From: Aeromicrobium sp.
GTDB lineage: Bacteria > Actinomycetota > Coriobacteriia > Anaerosomatales > Anaerosomataceae
Assembly (NCBI GenBank): GCA_015351705.1
Contig: JADIIM010000043.1
Location: 1 to 64,000 of the forward strand
DNA length: 64,000 nt
Direction: 5' to 3'
Made by a program: the position numbers and the translations under genes. The notes beneath the pieces were generated by a model that ran no database searches, was not told the DNA's origin, and was given only the letters and a program-made list of their open reading frames with translations. Numbering within the stretch: position 1 is the stretch's first letter; each line of letters begins with the position of its first letter. Below are positions 34,676-43,632 of the stretch, piece after piece.

Positions 34676-36826
34676 ATGCAGGACGCACGCGCCGAGCGCG
34701 CACCCGAGTCAGTCGAGCGCTTCGTCAAGCAGATGCTCGTGGTCTACAAGGCGGTGAAGCTCTACCCGCCGGCAAGCGATATCCCCCGGGACAGCGCCGG
34801 CGACCTCATCAAGCTGTTGCGCATCCTTTTGCGAGACCATCCCGACCTGCGCTTCATGGTCTCGAAGGAAGCGCTTCTGTATGGCGGACTACCGGTGTTG
34901 CCTGACCAGGCACCCTTCGTGGCCCTCGCCCGCGACTTCTACAACCATCAGCTGGCCGACGTCAGGTTCCACGCTTCCGTCAGCGCCAAGGAGGTCATCG
35001 GGTTCCTGCGCATCTTGCAGGAGCCGCCCGCGGACATCCAGGCCTCAGGCGGGTTCGACCAGCGTCTCTGGGACCAGCAGATCGACGGCATCACCGTGCG
35101 GACGGTGTCGACGAAGGTGGTCGACACCGCGCTTGAGGGCGATGGGCCCACGGTGGATGAGGACGAGCCATGGCCCCCGGCGCACGAACGCATCGACGAA
35201 CTCGTCGCAGCCGCGTACGGAGCGCGACCACGGGACCAGCGCATGCTCGTGCGCTTCGTGCAAAGCCCGCGCCTCGTCTCCCGCTACCTCGCTGAGCTCG
35301 CGTCATCGGGTCGTGGCGGGCGGCCGCTCGTCAACCTGGTAGCGGGGCGGGTCGTCTCGCTCGCTCATGCGGCGTACGCTGAGCTCGCCGAGGAGCAGCC
35401 CGCGCTCTTCCGCTCGGTGGCCGAGGGCCTGCTCGGGCTCACTCCTGAGCTTCGACGCGATGTGCTTGTCCAGCGGCTGCTTCCGGAAGCGCGCCTCGAT
35501 GATGCGGTGGCCGGGGTTCTCCGCCAGTTCGAGCTCGGCGAGCTGTGCCAGGCGCTTGTAGAGGGCACCGACCTCGACCCGGTCTCGCAAAGCGGCCTTT
35601 CCCGCGCCATACGCAATCTCGCGGTGATCAGCCTGCGTCCTCGCGACGAGGTCCTGAATGCCGCCGAAGCGGCGCTGCGTGAGGCCGGCGCCGACGACAA
35701 GATGGTCGCCGCCGTGCTCGAGAGCGCGGCCCCGACGCGCCTTCGCGTCCCGTCGCCATCGGACGGACGGGTCGAAAGCGTAGAGAGCGTGATCAAGCTG
35801 GTCGACCTTTCGCCGGTGGGGCGCGAGGCCGCCGACTCCGACGTCGCCGCGTTGCGCGAGGAAGTCGCAGCAGGCATTTCCGACGGGGACGTCATGCTCG
35901 CTCTTGTGACGCTCGTGTCCATCGAGCGGCGCTCCGAGGCCTTCGCGTCGCTCATGGCGGTCATCGAGGACAGGCTCGGCATGCTGCTCGATTGGGGCGA
36001 GTATGCCGATGCCGCTGACGCGGCAGCGACGTTCGCGGCCATGGAGGGCGATGAGACGCTCGACGAAGGCCAGCGCGAACGTGTCGTGTCCGCGCTGGTG
36101 GCGATGGCCGCGACCGAGCATATGCGTGAGCTCTCGTCGGCGCTCAGGCGTCATGCAGCCGGAACGCCCGAGCACGACGCGTGCAAGCGGCTGCTCACCA
36201 CACTCGGGGCGTACACGGTGGGCCCGCTGCTCGAGGTGCTGGCGGACGAGCCGGACATGGCGGCCCGCAAGTCGCTCGTCGACCTCATCTCGGGGATGGC
36301 GCAGCGTCACGTCCGCGAGCTCGGCGAGCGTGTGAGCGATCCACGCTGGTATTTTGTGCGCAACGTCGTCGCGATCCTCGGCTCGACGCGCAGCACCGAG
36401 GCGTTGGGGTATCTCTCCCGCACGCTGCGGCACTCTGACGCGCGTGTCCGCCGGGAGACCATCCGCGCGGTGGCGTCGATCCGCGACCGGCTGTCCGAGG
36501 AGATGCTGATGGCGGCGCTGTCCGACGAGGACCCGCAGAACGTGGGCCTGGCGGCTCGCTCGCTCGGGGTCGTCGGGTCGCGAGTGGCCTTCGGTGCGCT
36601 CGCCGCAGTGGCGCGTGGCGAGGGCCGCGGGAATCGTGAGCCGTCGGCCCGGATCGAGGCGATCGAGGCGCTCGGCCGTCTCGGGATACCGGAGGCAGCC
36701 GAGGTGCTTGATGGGATCGCGCGCCAGCGGACGATCATCCGGAGCGCTCGTGCTCGGGAGATCCGCACTGCCGCAGAAGGCGCGTTGGCCACGCTGCGCG
36801 CCGGCGGAGAAAGGGGTGTCCGATGA
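34676..36826 (+). CDS. HEAT-repeat protein with N-terminal domain shared with the next gene
   Basis: A 716-residue soluble protein. Residues about 10-115 (YKAVKLYPPASDIPRDSAGD ... VIGFLRILQ) align by eye with the N-terminus of the HD-GYP protein downstream. The middle (about 200-470) is helical with no recognised family. The C-terminal 240 residues are HEAT-like repeats (YLSRTLRHSDARVRRETIRA; AARSLGVVGS). ATGA overlap with the HD-GYP gene makes a co-expressed pair. It is likely a scaffold or adaptor in the same pathway; enzymatic motifs are absent. Confidence 0.8.
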   Translation: MQDARAERAPESVERFVKQMLVVYKAVKLYPPASDIPRDSAGDLIKLLRILLRDHPDLRFMVSKEALLYGGLPVLPDQAPFVALARDFYNHQLADVRFHASVSAKEVIGFLRILQEPPADIQASGGFDQRLWDQQIDGITVRTVSTKVVDTALEGDGPTVDEDEPWPPAHERIDELVAAAYGARPRDQRMLVRFVQSPRLVSRYLAELASSGRGGRPLVNLVAGRVVSLAHAAYAELAEEQPALFRSVAEGLLGLTPELRRDVLVQRLLPEARLDDAVAGVLRQFELGELCQALVEGTDLDPVSQSGLSRAIRNLAVISLRPRDEVLNAAEAALREAGADDKMVAAVLESAAPTRLRVPSPSDGRVESVESVIKLVDLSPVGREAADSDVAALREEVAAGISDGDVMLALVTLVSIERRSEAFASLMAVIEDRLGMLLDWGEYADAADAAATFAAMEGDETLDEGQRERVVSALVAMAATEHMRELSSALRRHAAGTPEHDACKRLLTTLGAYTVGPLLEVLADEPDMAARKSLVDLISGMAQRHVRELGERVSDPRWYFVRNVVAILGSTRSTEALGYLSRTLRHSDARVRRETIRAVASIRDRLSEEMLMAALSDEDPQNVGLAARSLGVVGSRVAFGALAAVARGEGRGNREPSARIEAIEALGRLGIPEAAEVLDGIARQRTIIRSARAREIRTAAEGALATLRAGGERGVR

Positions 36827-38343
36827 GCGACGAAGCCCCGCGCCGCCACGGCCCCGACAAGGTCCGTGCCCCCAGGAGTGTCACGGGGTCACCTACGGAC
36901 GATGCGGCGTTGACACCACCACGCATCACCGCCGAGACATCGGACGGTGCGGCGAGCATCGCGTTCTCGGCGAACCAGGTGCGACGCGCCCGACATCTGC
37001 TCACGCGTCTGTACGGACTCAGGCGAGCGCGACGGCTCTACCCGGATGCGCATCCCGCGATCGCCGAGGCGGCGCGGGACCTGCATGAGGTCATCGCGCA
37101 GTACCACGCCGAGGGCGTGGACGTCCCGCTGACCTTCTTCGAGGAGGAGGTGCTGCTCGGCGAGCAGGTGCTGACCGAGGACAGCCTGCTGTTCGACCAG
37201 CTGATCCGTGACATCAGCGGCATCGGTGCGGGGGGCATCACCTTCCTTCGCGGGCTCGATCCGGAAGAGCTCGCGCGCTTCGCCGTCGTGGTCGGTGCCC
37301 GGCCTGACCAGGTCGCCGAGCTCGACGGCGGCATCGCCACGCTCGTCGAGCGGGCACGCGTGCCGCATATCGTGGTCAGCACGGTGAACGTGGTGCGCGA
37401 TGACGTGACGGTGGCCGACGAGGACGAGCGTCAAGTCGCCAAGGCGGCCTACACCGGCGCCCTGGACCTGCTGCGTGAGGTCGAGCGGCTCATCCGCTCG
37501 AACCAGCCGCTCAGCGCCGGTCACGTCAAAGGCGCCGTCCGCAGCCTGGTGGACAACATCGTTCGGAACAGGTTCGCGATGCTGGAGCTCTCCAGCCTCA
37601 AGAACTTCGACGAGTACACGTTCTACCATTCGGTGAACGTCGCGATCCTCTCGGTCGCGCTCGGCTCGATGCTCACCCGCGACTACCGGTTCCTGTCGTC
37701 ACTCGGCATCGGGGCGCTGCTTCACGACATCGGCAAGATGTCCGTGGACATCGAGACGCTGAACAAGGCGGGCCCCCTGACGACCGGTGAGTGGGAGGAC
37801 ATCCGAAACCACCCGGTCAACGGTGCCGAGATCACGGCGCTGACGTCTGGCCTGGACCGCGCCGCGGTGGTGTGCATCCTCGAGCACCATATGCGTTACG
37901 ACCTGACCGGATACCCGCAACGCCCGCTCAAGCGCCCACAGCACATCGCAAGCAGGATCGTGGCTGTTGCCGACGCGTACGACGCGATGACCTCGCAGCG
38001 TCCGTACAGTGCACCGCGTATGCAGGACGAGGCCATGGGCGTCATCATCCGCAACGCAGGGACCGCCCTGGACCCGGTGCTGGTCCGTCTCTTCGTCGAC
38101 CTGCTCGGCTACTTCCCGCCGCGTTCGCTCGTGCTCTTGAGCTCCGGTGAGACCGCGGTCGTGGTCAGCGTGAGCCCGTCGGAACCCTCACGCCCACGCG
38201 TTCGCGTGATCGCTGACGAACGCGGGGAGATGATCACGCCGCTGGACATCGACCTGACCGACGCCGCCGAGAGCGGGGGCCGGTCGGTCCTGCGGTGCCT
38301 GGATCCGGCCGGGATGGACGTGGAGATCAGCGACTTCCTGTGA
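36823..38343 (+). CDS. HD-GYP domain protein (probable c-di-GMP phosphodiesterase)
   Basis: A 506-residue protein. Residues about 45-190 form the helical domain shared with the upstream HEAT-repeat protein. An HD-GYP domain spans about 260-430, with HDIGK at 301-305, His in NHPVNG, HHMRYDLTGYP at 355-365 and DAYDAM. The usual HHExxDGxGYP is slightly changed (HHMRYDLTGYP), but the metal-binding His and Asp are kept, so hydrolysis of cyclic di-GMP is likely. A 70-residue C-terminal beta-rich tail follows. The start overlaps the upstream stop (ATGA). Confidence 0.9.
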   Translation: MSDEAPRRHGPDKVRAPRSVTGSPTDDAALTPPRITAETSDGAASIAFSANQVRRARHLLTRLYGLRRARRLYPDAHPAIAEAARDLHEVIAQYHAEGVDVPLTFFEEEVLLGEQVLTEDSLLFDQLIRDISGIGAGGITFLRGLDPEELARFAVVVGARPDQVAELDGGIATLVERARVPHIVVSTVNVVRDDVTVADEDERQVAKAAYTGALDLLREVERLIRSNQPLSAGHVKGAVRSLVDNIVRNRFAMLELSSLKNFDEYTFYHSVNVAILSVALGSMLTRDYRFLSSLGIGALLHDIGKMSVDIETLNKAGPLTTGEWEDIRNHPVNGAEITALTSGLDRAAVVCILEHHMRYDLTGYPQRPLKRPQHIASRIVAVADAYDAMTSQRPYSAPRMQDEAMGVIIRNAGTALDPVLVRLFVDLLGYFPPRSLVLLSSGETAVVVSVSPSEPSRPRVRVIADERGEMITPLDIDLTDAAESGGRSVLRCLDPAGMDVEISDFL

Positions 38344-38397
38344 CCTTCGTGAGGAACGGGTACCATCACCGGTACGGACCCGGACCCGGGAGGGAAC

Positions 38398-41118
38398 ATG
38401 GATCACGCGCGCCGTAAGCCGCGCACCACCACCATCATCGCGATGGCGCTCGCCGCTCTGCTCGTGGCCTCTGGCGCGATCGCCGAGTTCTACACGGACC
38501 TGCTGTGGTTCAGCTCTCTCGGCCAGGAGGGTGTCTTCTGGCGGTCGCTCGCGTGGCGCTGGGGCACCGGAGCGGTGTTCGCGACAGTGCTCTTCGTGAT
38601 CCTGTACGTCAACCTGCGGATCGCCGGCTCGATGCGGCCGGAGCGCCTGCTCCGCTCACTCGATGAGTCCTCGATGCGGATGGAGGCCACCGTCGAGCGG
38701 GTCCGGGGCGCCCTCGGCCGGTTCGCCGACAAGGCGCTGGTGATCGGCGCCGCTGTCGCGGCCGTCGTGGCAGGCATGGGTGTCGCCTCCTCGTGGCAGA
38801 CGATCGCGCTCGCCTTCTCGGGCGGCACGTTCGGCGTCACCGACCCGCAGTTCGGCCGCGACGTGGGCTTCTACTTCTTCTCGCTTCCGGCGCTGCGGTT
38901 GCTGCAGGGCTGGCTCACGGGGGCGCTCGTCTTCGCGCTGCTCGCCAGTGCGTTCGTGCACGTCCTCAACGGGTCGATCAGGCCGTGGGACCGGTGGCGG
39001 GGATTCGACCCGCACGTCAAGGCGCACCTCTCGGTCCTCGGCGGCCTCATCATCCTGGTGCAGGCGTTCGGCTACTGGCTGAGCATCTTCGAGCTCAACT
39101 ACTCGCCTCGCGGCCGGGTGGTGGGCGCGTCGTTCACTGACGTGAACGCCCAGATCCCCGCATACACGATCCTCATCGTGATCGCGTTGCTCTCCGGGCT
39201 GGCGTTGCTGGTCAACATCCGTTTCCGTGGCTGGCGACTGCCCGCCGTGGCGCTTGGCGTGTGGGTGGGTGCCGCGGTGCTCGTGGGCAGCGTCTACCCG
39301 GGCCTGGTACAGCAGTTCCGGGTGGCGCCCAATGAGGTCGAGGCCGAGTCCGCGTACATCGCGCGGAACATCGAGGTCACCCGGGAGGCGTTCCAGCTGG
39401 CCGATGTGGAAGTCCGTGCGTTCTCCGCCGAGGAGAACCTCACTGCCGAGGACCTGCCGCGCAATGCGCGGACCATCGAGAACGTGCGCGTGTGGGACCC
39501 TGCCATCGCGGTCCAGACGTACCAGCAGCTGCAGGGGATCCGTCCGTACTACGAGTTCAACGATGTCGACGTGGACCGCTACCTGATAGACGGTGTGCGC
39601 AGGCAGGTGCTCGTCTCGGCCAGGGAGATGGACGTGACGCGCCTGGTGGACCAGGCGCAGACCTGGGTCAACCAGCACCTCGTGTACACGCACGGGTACG
39701 GGATCGTGGTGAGTCCGGTCAACGAGGCGAGCGGCCAGGGCCATCCGCGGTTCATCGTCCGGGACATACCGCCGGAGTCCGACACCGACTTCCGCGTGGA
39801 CGAGCCGGCCATCTACTTCGGCGAGCGAACGGGAAGCTACGTCATCGCCGCGACGCAGCTGCCCGAGTTCGACTACCCGGTGGGCTCGGAGAATGCCGAG
39901 ACGAGCTACTCGGGAAGCGGTGGTATCGAGATGGGCGGGCCGCTGAGGCGAGCGGCGTTCGCCCTCAGGTTCTCGGCGCCGCAGATCGTCTTCAGCCGGT
40001 ACATAACCCCTGACAGCCAGGTGTTGTTCCGGCGTTCGATCACCGAGCGCATGGAGGCCCTCGCCCCGTGGCTCGTCCTGGACCGCGACCCGTACCCGGC
40101 GGTCATCGACGGCCGGATCGTGTGGATCGCCGATGGCTACACGGTCTCCGACCGCTACCCGTACTCGGAGCGCTACGGCGGCATCAACTACATCCGGAAC
40201 TCGGTGAAGATCACGATCGACGCCTACGAAGGCACGACCACGGTCTACGCGTTCGACCCCGACGACCCGCTGCTCGCCGCATGGGGTGCGGTGTTCCCGG
40301 GTCTGCTGACCGATGCCGCCGAGATGCCGGACGCCGTGCGCGCACACCTTCGTTACCCGGCCGACCTGTTCACGCTCCAGGCGCAGGTCTACAAGACCTA
40401 CCACATGCTCGACCCCAAGGTGTTCTACAACAAGGAGGACCAGTGGGCGCTTCCCGGTGAGGGCTCTGAGGGCGGTCGTGCGATGGACCCGTTCTACGTG
40501 CTCATGGAGCTGCCGGAAGAGGATCGCGAGGACTTCATGCTCATGCTCCCGTTCACACCGCGTGCCAAGGCGAACATGATCGGGTGGATGGCGGCCAAGT
40601 CCGACCCCGCCGAGTACGGCGCCCGCGTGGTCTACACCCTGCCCAAGCAGCGGCTCGTGCTCGGTCCCGAGCAGGTCGAGGCGCGTGTCAACCAGGACCC
40701 GGTGATATCGCAGCAGCTGACGCTGTGGAGCCAGCGCGGCAGCAGCATCATCTTCGGGAATCTGCTCGTCATCCCCATCGATGAGGCGATCGTGTACATC
40801 CAGCCGCTGTATCTGCAAGCAGAGCAAACGGCGATGCCACAGCTCACCCGGGTCATCGTGGTCTACGGAGACTCGGTGGTGATGGAGGAGGACCTGGCGA
40901 CGGCGCTTCTGCGCGTGTTCGGTGAGGTGGCTGCGCCGGACGACGGAGGCGACGGAGCGGTCGGTCCGGTCGACGCCCGTGACCTCTATGAGCGCGCGAT
41001 CGAGGCGCAGCGCGCGGGGGACTGGGCGGCTTACGGACGTCTGATCGAGGAGCTCGGTCGCGTCCTCGAGCGGCTCGCCGGTCCGTCTGAGACCACCACG
41101 CCCACACCCGGAGAGTAA
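38398..41118 (+). CDS. UPF0182 (COG1615) family membrane protein
   Basis: A 906-residue protein with about seven N-terminal helices (about residues 13-310) and a large extracytoplasmic region rich in Tyr, Asp and Pro. Conserved stretches include FAYDLLWF-like EFYTDLLWFSSLGQEGVFW near residue 25, ARNIEVTREAF near 320 and LDPKVFYNKEDQWALP near 680. The family is common in Actinomycetota, cyanobacteria and some Firmicutes and has no firm function. GGGAGGGAAC precedes ATG 38398. The gene is complete and stands alone. Confidence 0.93.
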   Translation: MDHARRKPRTTTIIAMALAALLVASGAIAEFYTDLLWFSSLGQEGVFWRSLAWRWGTGAVFATVLFVILYVNLRIAGSMRPERLLRSLDESSMRMEATVERVRGALGRFADKALVIGAAVAAVVAGMGVASSWQTIALAFSGGTFGVTDPQFGRDVGFYFFSLPALRLLQGWLTGALVFALLASAFVHVLNGSIRPWDRWRGFDPHVKAHLSVLGGLIILVQAFGYWLSIFELNYSPRGRVVGASFTDVNAQIPAYTILIVIALLSGLALLVNIRFRGWRLPAVALGVWVGAAVLVGSVYPGLVQQFRVAPNEVEAESAYIARNIEVTREAFQLADVEVRAFSAEENLTAEDLPRNARTIENVRVWDPAIAVQTYQQLQGIRPYYEFNDVDVDRYLIDGVRRQVLVSAREMDVTRLVDQAQTWVNQHLVYTHGYGIVVSPVNEASGQGHPRFIVRDIPPESDTDFRVDEPAIYFGERTGSYVIAATQLPEFDYPVGSENAETSYSGSGGIEMGGPLRRAAFALRFSAPQIVFSRYITPDSQVLFRRSITERMEALAPWLVLDRDPYPAVIDGRIVWIADGYTVSDRYPYSERYGGINYIRNSVKITIDAYEGTTTVYAFDPDDPLLAAWGAVFPGLLTDAAEMPDAVRAHLRYPADLFTLQAQVYKTYHMLDPKVFYNKEDQWALPGEGSEGGRAMDPFYVLMELPEEDREDFMLMLPFTPRAKANMIGWMAAKSDPAEYGARVVYTLPKQRLVLGPEQVEARVNQDPVISQQLTLWSQRGSSIIFGNLLVIPIDEAIVYIQPLYLQAEQTAMPQLTRVIVVYGDSVVMEEDLATALLRVFGEVAAPDDGGDGAVGPVDARDLYERAIEAQRAGDWAAYGRLIEELGRVLERLAGPSETTTPTPGE

Positions 41119-41471
41119 GCTCACGCGTTCACGAAGTGTTCACAGACGGCACGCGGTGTGCTAGAGTACCCCCTCGTTGGCTGAGAAGCGGGGACGTGCC
41201 GCGTGCGCGAGCGGGCCGAAGGGCCGCTGTGCTGGACCGGCGGGCACGACTCCGGAGTCGAGACACGACAGGCGTCACGCACCGTGTGACGCCCGAGGAT
41301 CACGGTCCACTACCACGAACAGCAGAGCACGTGCTTGAGTGGCCAAGGCGACGGATGCGTCCGATCCGCGTGGCCGGGAGCGCGGCGACATGCGTTCTTC
41401 CCCCTCGCTTTCCCTGTGTCGTCGTATGTCCTGGGCCGTCGCCTGTCCTGTATCCGTACATGGAGGACAGT
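41119..41471 (+). promoter_or_regulatory. Promoter and long structured leader of the RlpA gene
   Basis: 353 gene-free bases. TTCACA (41139-41144), a 17-base spacer and TAGAGT (41162-41167) make a good promoter with a start near 41174, so the leader is about 300 nt. It contains the perfect palindrome GACTCCGGAGTC (41249-41260) and an 8-bp hairpin GGCGTCAC/GTGACGCC (41271-41293). Cell-wall hydrolase genes of Actinomycetota are often under c-di-AMP riboswitches, but I do not see that motif's conserved blocks. No T-tract terminator is evident. Confidence 0.5.
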
Positions 41472-42104
41472 GTGAAGGTAGCGAGTAAGCGTAGCTTCGG
41501 TAGCCGAACGGTCGTGACGATGATGACCGCGCTCGCCGTCATGGCGGGCATCGCAGCCGGAGCGGGTATCGTCCCGTCCAGCAACGCCTCGGCACAGGTG
41601 CTCGAGGTGGCGGCCGGGATCCCGGGGTCCGCGTCGGGCGTCCTGCCCCCGGCCTCGGAACTCCCCAAGGCGGAGGACCTCCGCACCCCATCGGGGCTCG
41701 ATGTCGCCGAGACGAAGGCGCCGGGCACCCGAAAGCCCACCGTCATCAAGAAGCCTGCACCCAAGCCCGCGCCCAAGCCGGCCGCGAAGCCGGCAGCATC
41801 ATCGGCGCAGGCCGCTCCCGCCGGAAGCGGCTGGAAGAGCGCCGTGGCCTCGTGGTACGGACCCGGCTTCTACGGCAACACCATGGCCGGCGGCGGGACG
41901 CTGACTCCGTCGAGCATGGTGGTGGCCCACCGTACCCTTCCGTTCGGGACGAAGATCGAGTTCTCGTACAACGGCCGCACATGTGTGGCCGTGGTGCAGG
42001 ACCGAGGTCCGTTCCACGGCGGACGGACGTTCGACCTCGGCCCGGGTACCGCCAAGGCGCTCGGCTTCTCCGGTGTCGGCACGGTCAAGTACCGGTTCTT
42101 GTAG
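41472..42104 (+). CDS. RlpA-like double-psi beta-barrel protein, secreted
   Basis: A 210-residue exported protein. An N-terminal signal peptide (about 1-40, with TMMTALAVMAGIAAGAGI and cleavage near SNASA) is followed by a Pro/Ala/Lys-rich linker with KPAPKPAPKPAAKP (about 90-115) and a C-terminal RlpA/DPBB domain (about 125-210; ASWYGPGFYG, VVAHRTLPFGT, VVQDRGPF). Such domains bind or cleave peptidoglycan glycan strands. GTG 41472 is chosen because GGAGG lies five bases upstream; the ATG at 41460 would overlap that site. Confidence 0.87.
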   Translation: MKVASKRSFGSRTVVTMMTALAVMAGIAAGAGIVPSSNASAQVLEVAAGIPGSASGVLPPASELPKAEDLRTPSGLDVAETKAPGTRKPTVIKKPAPKPAPKPAAKPAASSAQAAPAGSGWKSAVASWYGPGFYGNTMAGGGTLTPSSMVVAHRTLPFGTKIEFSYNGRTCVAVVQDRGPFHGGRTFDLGPGTAKALGFSGVGTVKYRFL

Positions 42105-42140
42105 CATTCGCCGCGCGCGGCATCCCGCGCCGGAACGTGT

Positions 42141-42168
42141 GATGGCGTCGCCCACGGGCGGCGCCATC
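42141..42168 (+). terminator. 12-bp hairpin after the RlpA gene
   Basis: GATGGCGTCGCC (42141-42152) pairs with GGCGGCGCCATC (42157-42168) with one wobble around a CACG loop. It lies 37 bases after the stop codon without a T-tract; probable terminator of the GC-rich type. Confidence 0.45.
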
Positions 42169-42241
42169 GCCGTTCTCCGGGTCGGCCGTGCGGCTTTGGG
42201 GTATCTTCGAGAATGTCATGTCGGCGAACGAGGAGGAGACC

Positions 42242-42589
42242 ATGGCGAGTCCTGATCGCACGCCGCAGGGACCGAAGACCGGCTTCGAGGGCGTCATCGA
42301 GGCCGTTGCCGACCTGCTCCAGACGGCGTCGGACTGGGTCCGCCAGGAGGCCGAGGCCGTCGTCCGTGAGAAGATCGTACGCCCGATCCAGAAGCTCGGT
42401 CTCACCCTCGTGTCGGCAAGTGCCGCGGGGTGTCTCATCGTGCTCGGACTCGCGTTCATCGCAGTCGCGCTCTTCCTGTACCTGGCAGGGTGGCTCGGCT
42501 ATCCCGGTGCGCTGCTCCTCATCGGTGGCGTGTACCTGCTCTTGTCCGTCGTCTTCATCGTGATCAAAGCGAGGTCGATGCTGAAATGA
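42242..42589 (+). CDS. Small membrane protein, holin-superfamily-like (PF07332 type)
   Basis: A 115-residue protein with an amphipathic N-terminal half and two adjacent membrane helices (about 55-78 and 83-108). The layout resembles the Actinomycetota putative holin/phage-holin 3_6 family, whose chromosomal members are not phage lysis proteins. GAGGAGGAG precedes ATG 42242. Its stop overlaps the next start (ATGA). Confidence 0.7.
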   Translation: MASPDRTPQGPKTGFEGVIEAVADLLQTASDWVRQEAEAVVREKIVRPIQKLGLTLVSASAAGCLIVLGLAFIAVALFLYLAGWLGYPGALLLIGGVYLLLSVVFIVIKARSMLK

Positions 42590-42774
42590 CCGATACCGCC
42601 GACACCATCACCGTCGACGACCTCCGTCGCAAGGCGCTCCACATCCGGGATCTTGCCGAGGCGGAGGTGCGGCACGCGACCGCTGACCGCCGTGCGCAGA
42701 TTATCGCCATCGGAGCCGTCGCGGTGCTTGCGGCGGTATCGCTCGCGTACTTCCTTGGTGCCCGCAGAGGCTGA
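42586..42774 (+). CDS. Small single-helix membrane protein
   Basis: A 62-residue protein with a charged helical N-terminus (DDLRRKALHIRDLAEAEVRH) and one membrane helix (IIAIGAVAVLAAVSLAYFLG). The ATG overlaps the upstream stop by four bases, so it is co-translated with the holin-like protein and may be its partner. It resembles DUF3618-type proteins in layout only. Confidence 0.7.
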   Translation: MTDTADTITVDDLRRKALHIRDLAEAEVRHATADRRAQIIAIGAVAVLAAVSLAYFLGARRG

Positions 42775-42803
42775 TCGGTCCGGGCACCGGAAGGGGCGGC
42801 GCG

Positions 42804-43283
42804 GTGCGCGTCCTCGACATCTCGGTCGGCCCTGACCGGGTCGGCGTTCGCCTCGCGTTCGAGAGCGGGGAACCCACCCGCGCGTCCGAGTGCCCGGGGC
42901 TTGCCGATCTCGTCCTCGCGGCGTTCCCGGGCATGGGGGGTCATCGCTGCTCCACCCAGAGCGTTCGCGCCTTTGCCGACGAGCTCGCCGACACGGAGTT
43001 GGCGCACCTGTTCGAGCACGTGGTGCTCGAACTGATGGCGAGCGCGGGATCTCCGCGCGACCTGGGGGGTCACACGTCGTGGGATTTCCGGGTGGACGGA
43101 CCAGGGGTCTACCGTGTGTCGCTCGAGTACGATGACGATCTCGTGTGCCTTGGCGCCATCAAGGCGGCCGACCGGATCCTGCGCTGCATGATCCAGCACG
43201 GCGACTCGCCGGATGTGAAAGCCGAGGCACGCCGCCTCGAGTCGCTCCGTGACCGGCCCGCCGGTAGCGGACAGGCACGGTGA
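42804..43283 (+). CDS. Stand-alone protein resembling the cyanophycin synthetase N-terminal domain
   Basis: A 159-residue soluble protein. The motif AHLFEHVVLELMASAG near residue 67, followed by DGPGVYRVSLEYDDD, matches by eye the part of cyanophycin synthetase that reads like GHVVEHIALEL ... GVYHVVFEY. The ATP-grasp and Mur-ligase parts of that enzyme are absent. GTG 42804 follows AAGGGG. The next genes downstream are an aminotransferase and an ATP-grasp ligase, but the T-box leader in between suggests separate transcription. Function unknown; it may bind an amino-acid or peptide polymer. Confidence 0.55.
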   Translation: MRVLDISVGPDRVGVRLAFESGEPTRASECPGLADLVLAAFPGMGGHRCSTQSVRAFADELADTELAHLFEHVVLELMASAGSPRDLGGHTSWDFRVDGPGVYRVSLEYDDDLVCLGAIKAADRILRCMIQHGDSPDVKAEARRLESLRDRPAGSGQAR

Positions 43284-43389
43284 GAGCGCCCGGGGCTGGC
43301 CGTCGCCAGGGGGACCGGCCGGAGCGTTGTTTGACCGCCGTGCGCGGCCGGTGTAAGGTTGCCTGCAACCTCGGCGCCGCCGGGGCCCA

Positions 43390-43594
43390 TATCAGGTGGA
43401 CGTGAGGGAAGAGGGCGTCATCAGCCCGGCCACCCCTCCGCAGCTCCCCCGCCAGGCCGCCTCCCGGGAGTCGGTGGAAGCGGGCGGCACCCGGGTCGTT
43501 ATCGCCGGGGACGAGGTCCGGCGGGAACGCCCGAGCGCCGGACGAAGACAGGTGGTACCGCGGACGACTCTCGCCCTGTCGCGAGGGTCGTTTT
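43390..43594 (+). promoter_or_regulatory. T-box riboswitch leader (transcriptional type)
   Basis: The T-box AGGTGGTACCGCGG is at 43550-43563. An antiterminator forms from GACAGG (43547-43552), bulge TGGTACC, GCG/CGC, and CCTGTC (43575-43580). The competing terminator is ACGACTCTCGC (43564-43574) with GCGAGGGTCGT (43581-43591) followed by TTTT. The conserved CGTTATC element is at about 43497. TGGT in the bulge pairs with a tRNA end carrying discriminator A. Stem I seems to begin near 43400 (GTGAGGGAAGAG). I could not assign the specifier codon with confidence. Uncharged tRNA should allow read-through into the aminotransferase gene. Confidence 0.9.
43564..43594 (+). terminator. T-box-controlled terminator hairpin
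   Basis: An 11-bp stem with one T-G wobble, loop CCTGTC, then TTTT. The loop bases pair with GACAGG upstream in the alternative antiterminator, which would open this stem when uncharged tRNA is bound. Confidence 0.85.
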
Positions 43595-43632
43595 GTCGTT
43601 GTTGGAGACCGCGCGCGTACGGAGGTCGCGGG

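Noticed and set aside
41136-41471. Upstream extension of the RlpA frame from 41136
   Set aside because: The extension covers the promoter and leader, is Arg/Pro-rich, and would bury the signal peptide.
41168-41471. c-di-AMP (ydaO) riboswitch in the rlpA leader
   Set aside because: The expected conserved blocks were not found; only generic hairpins are visible.
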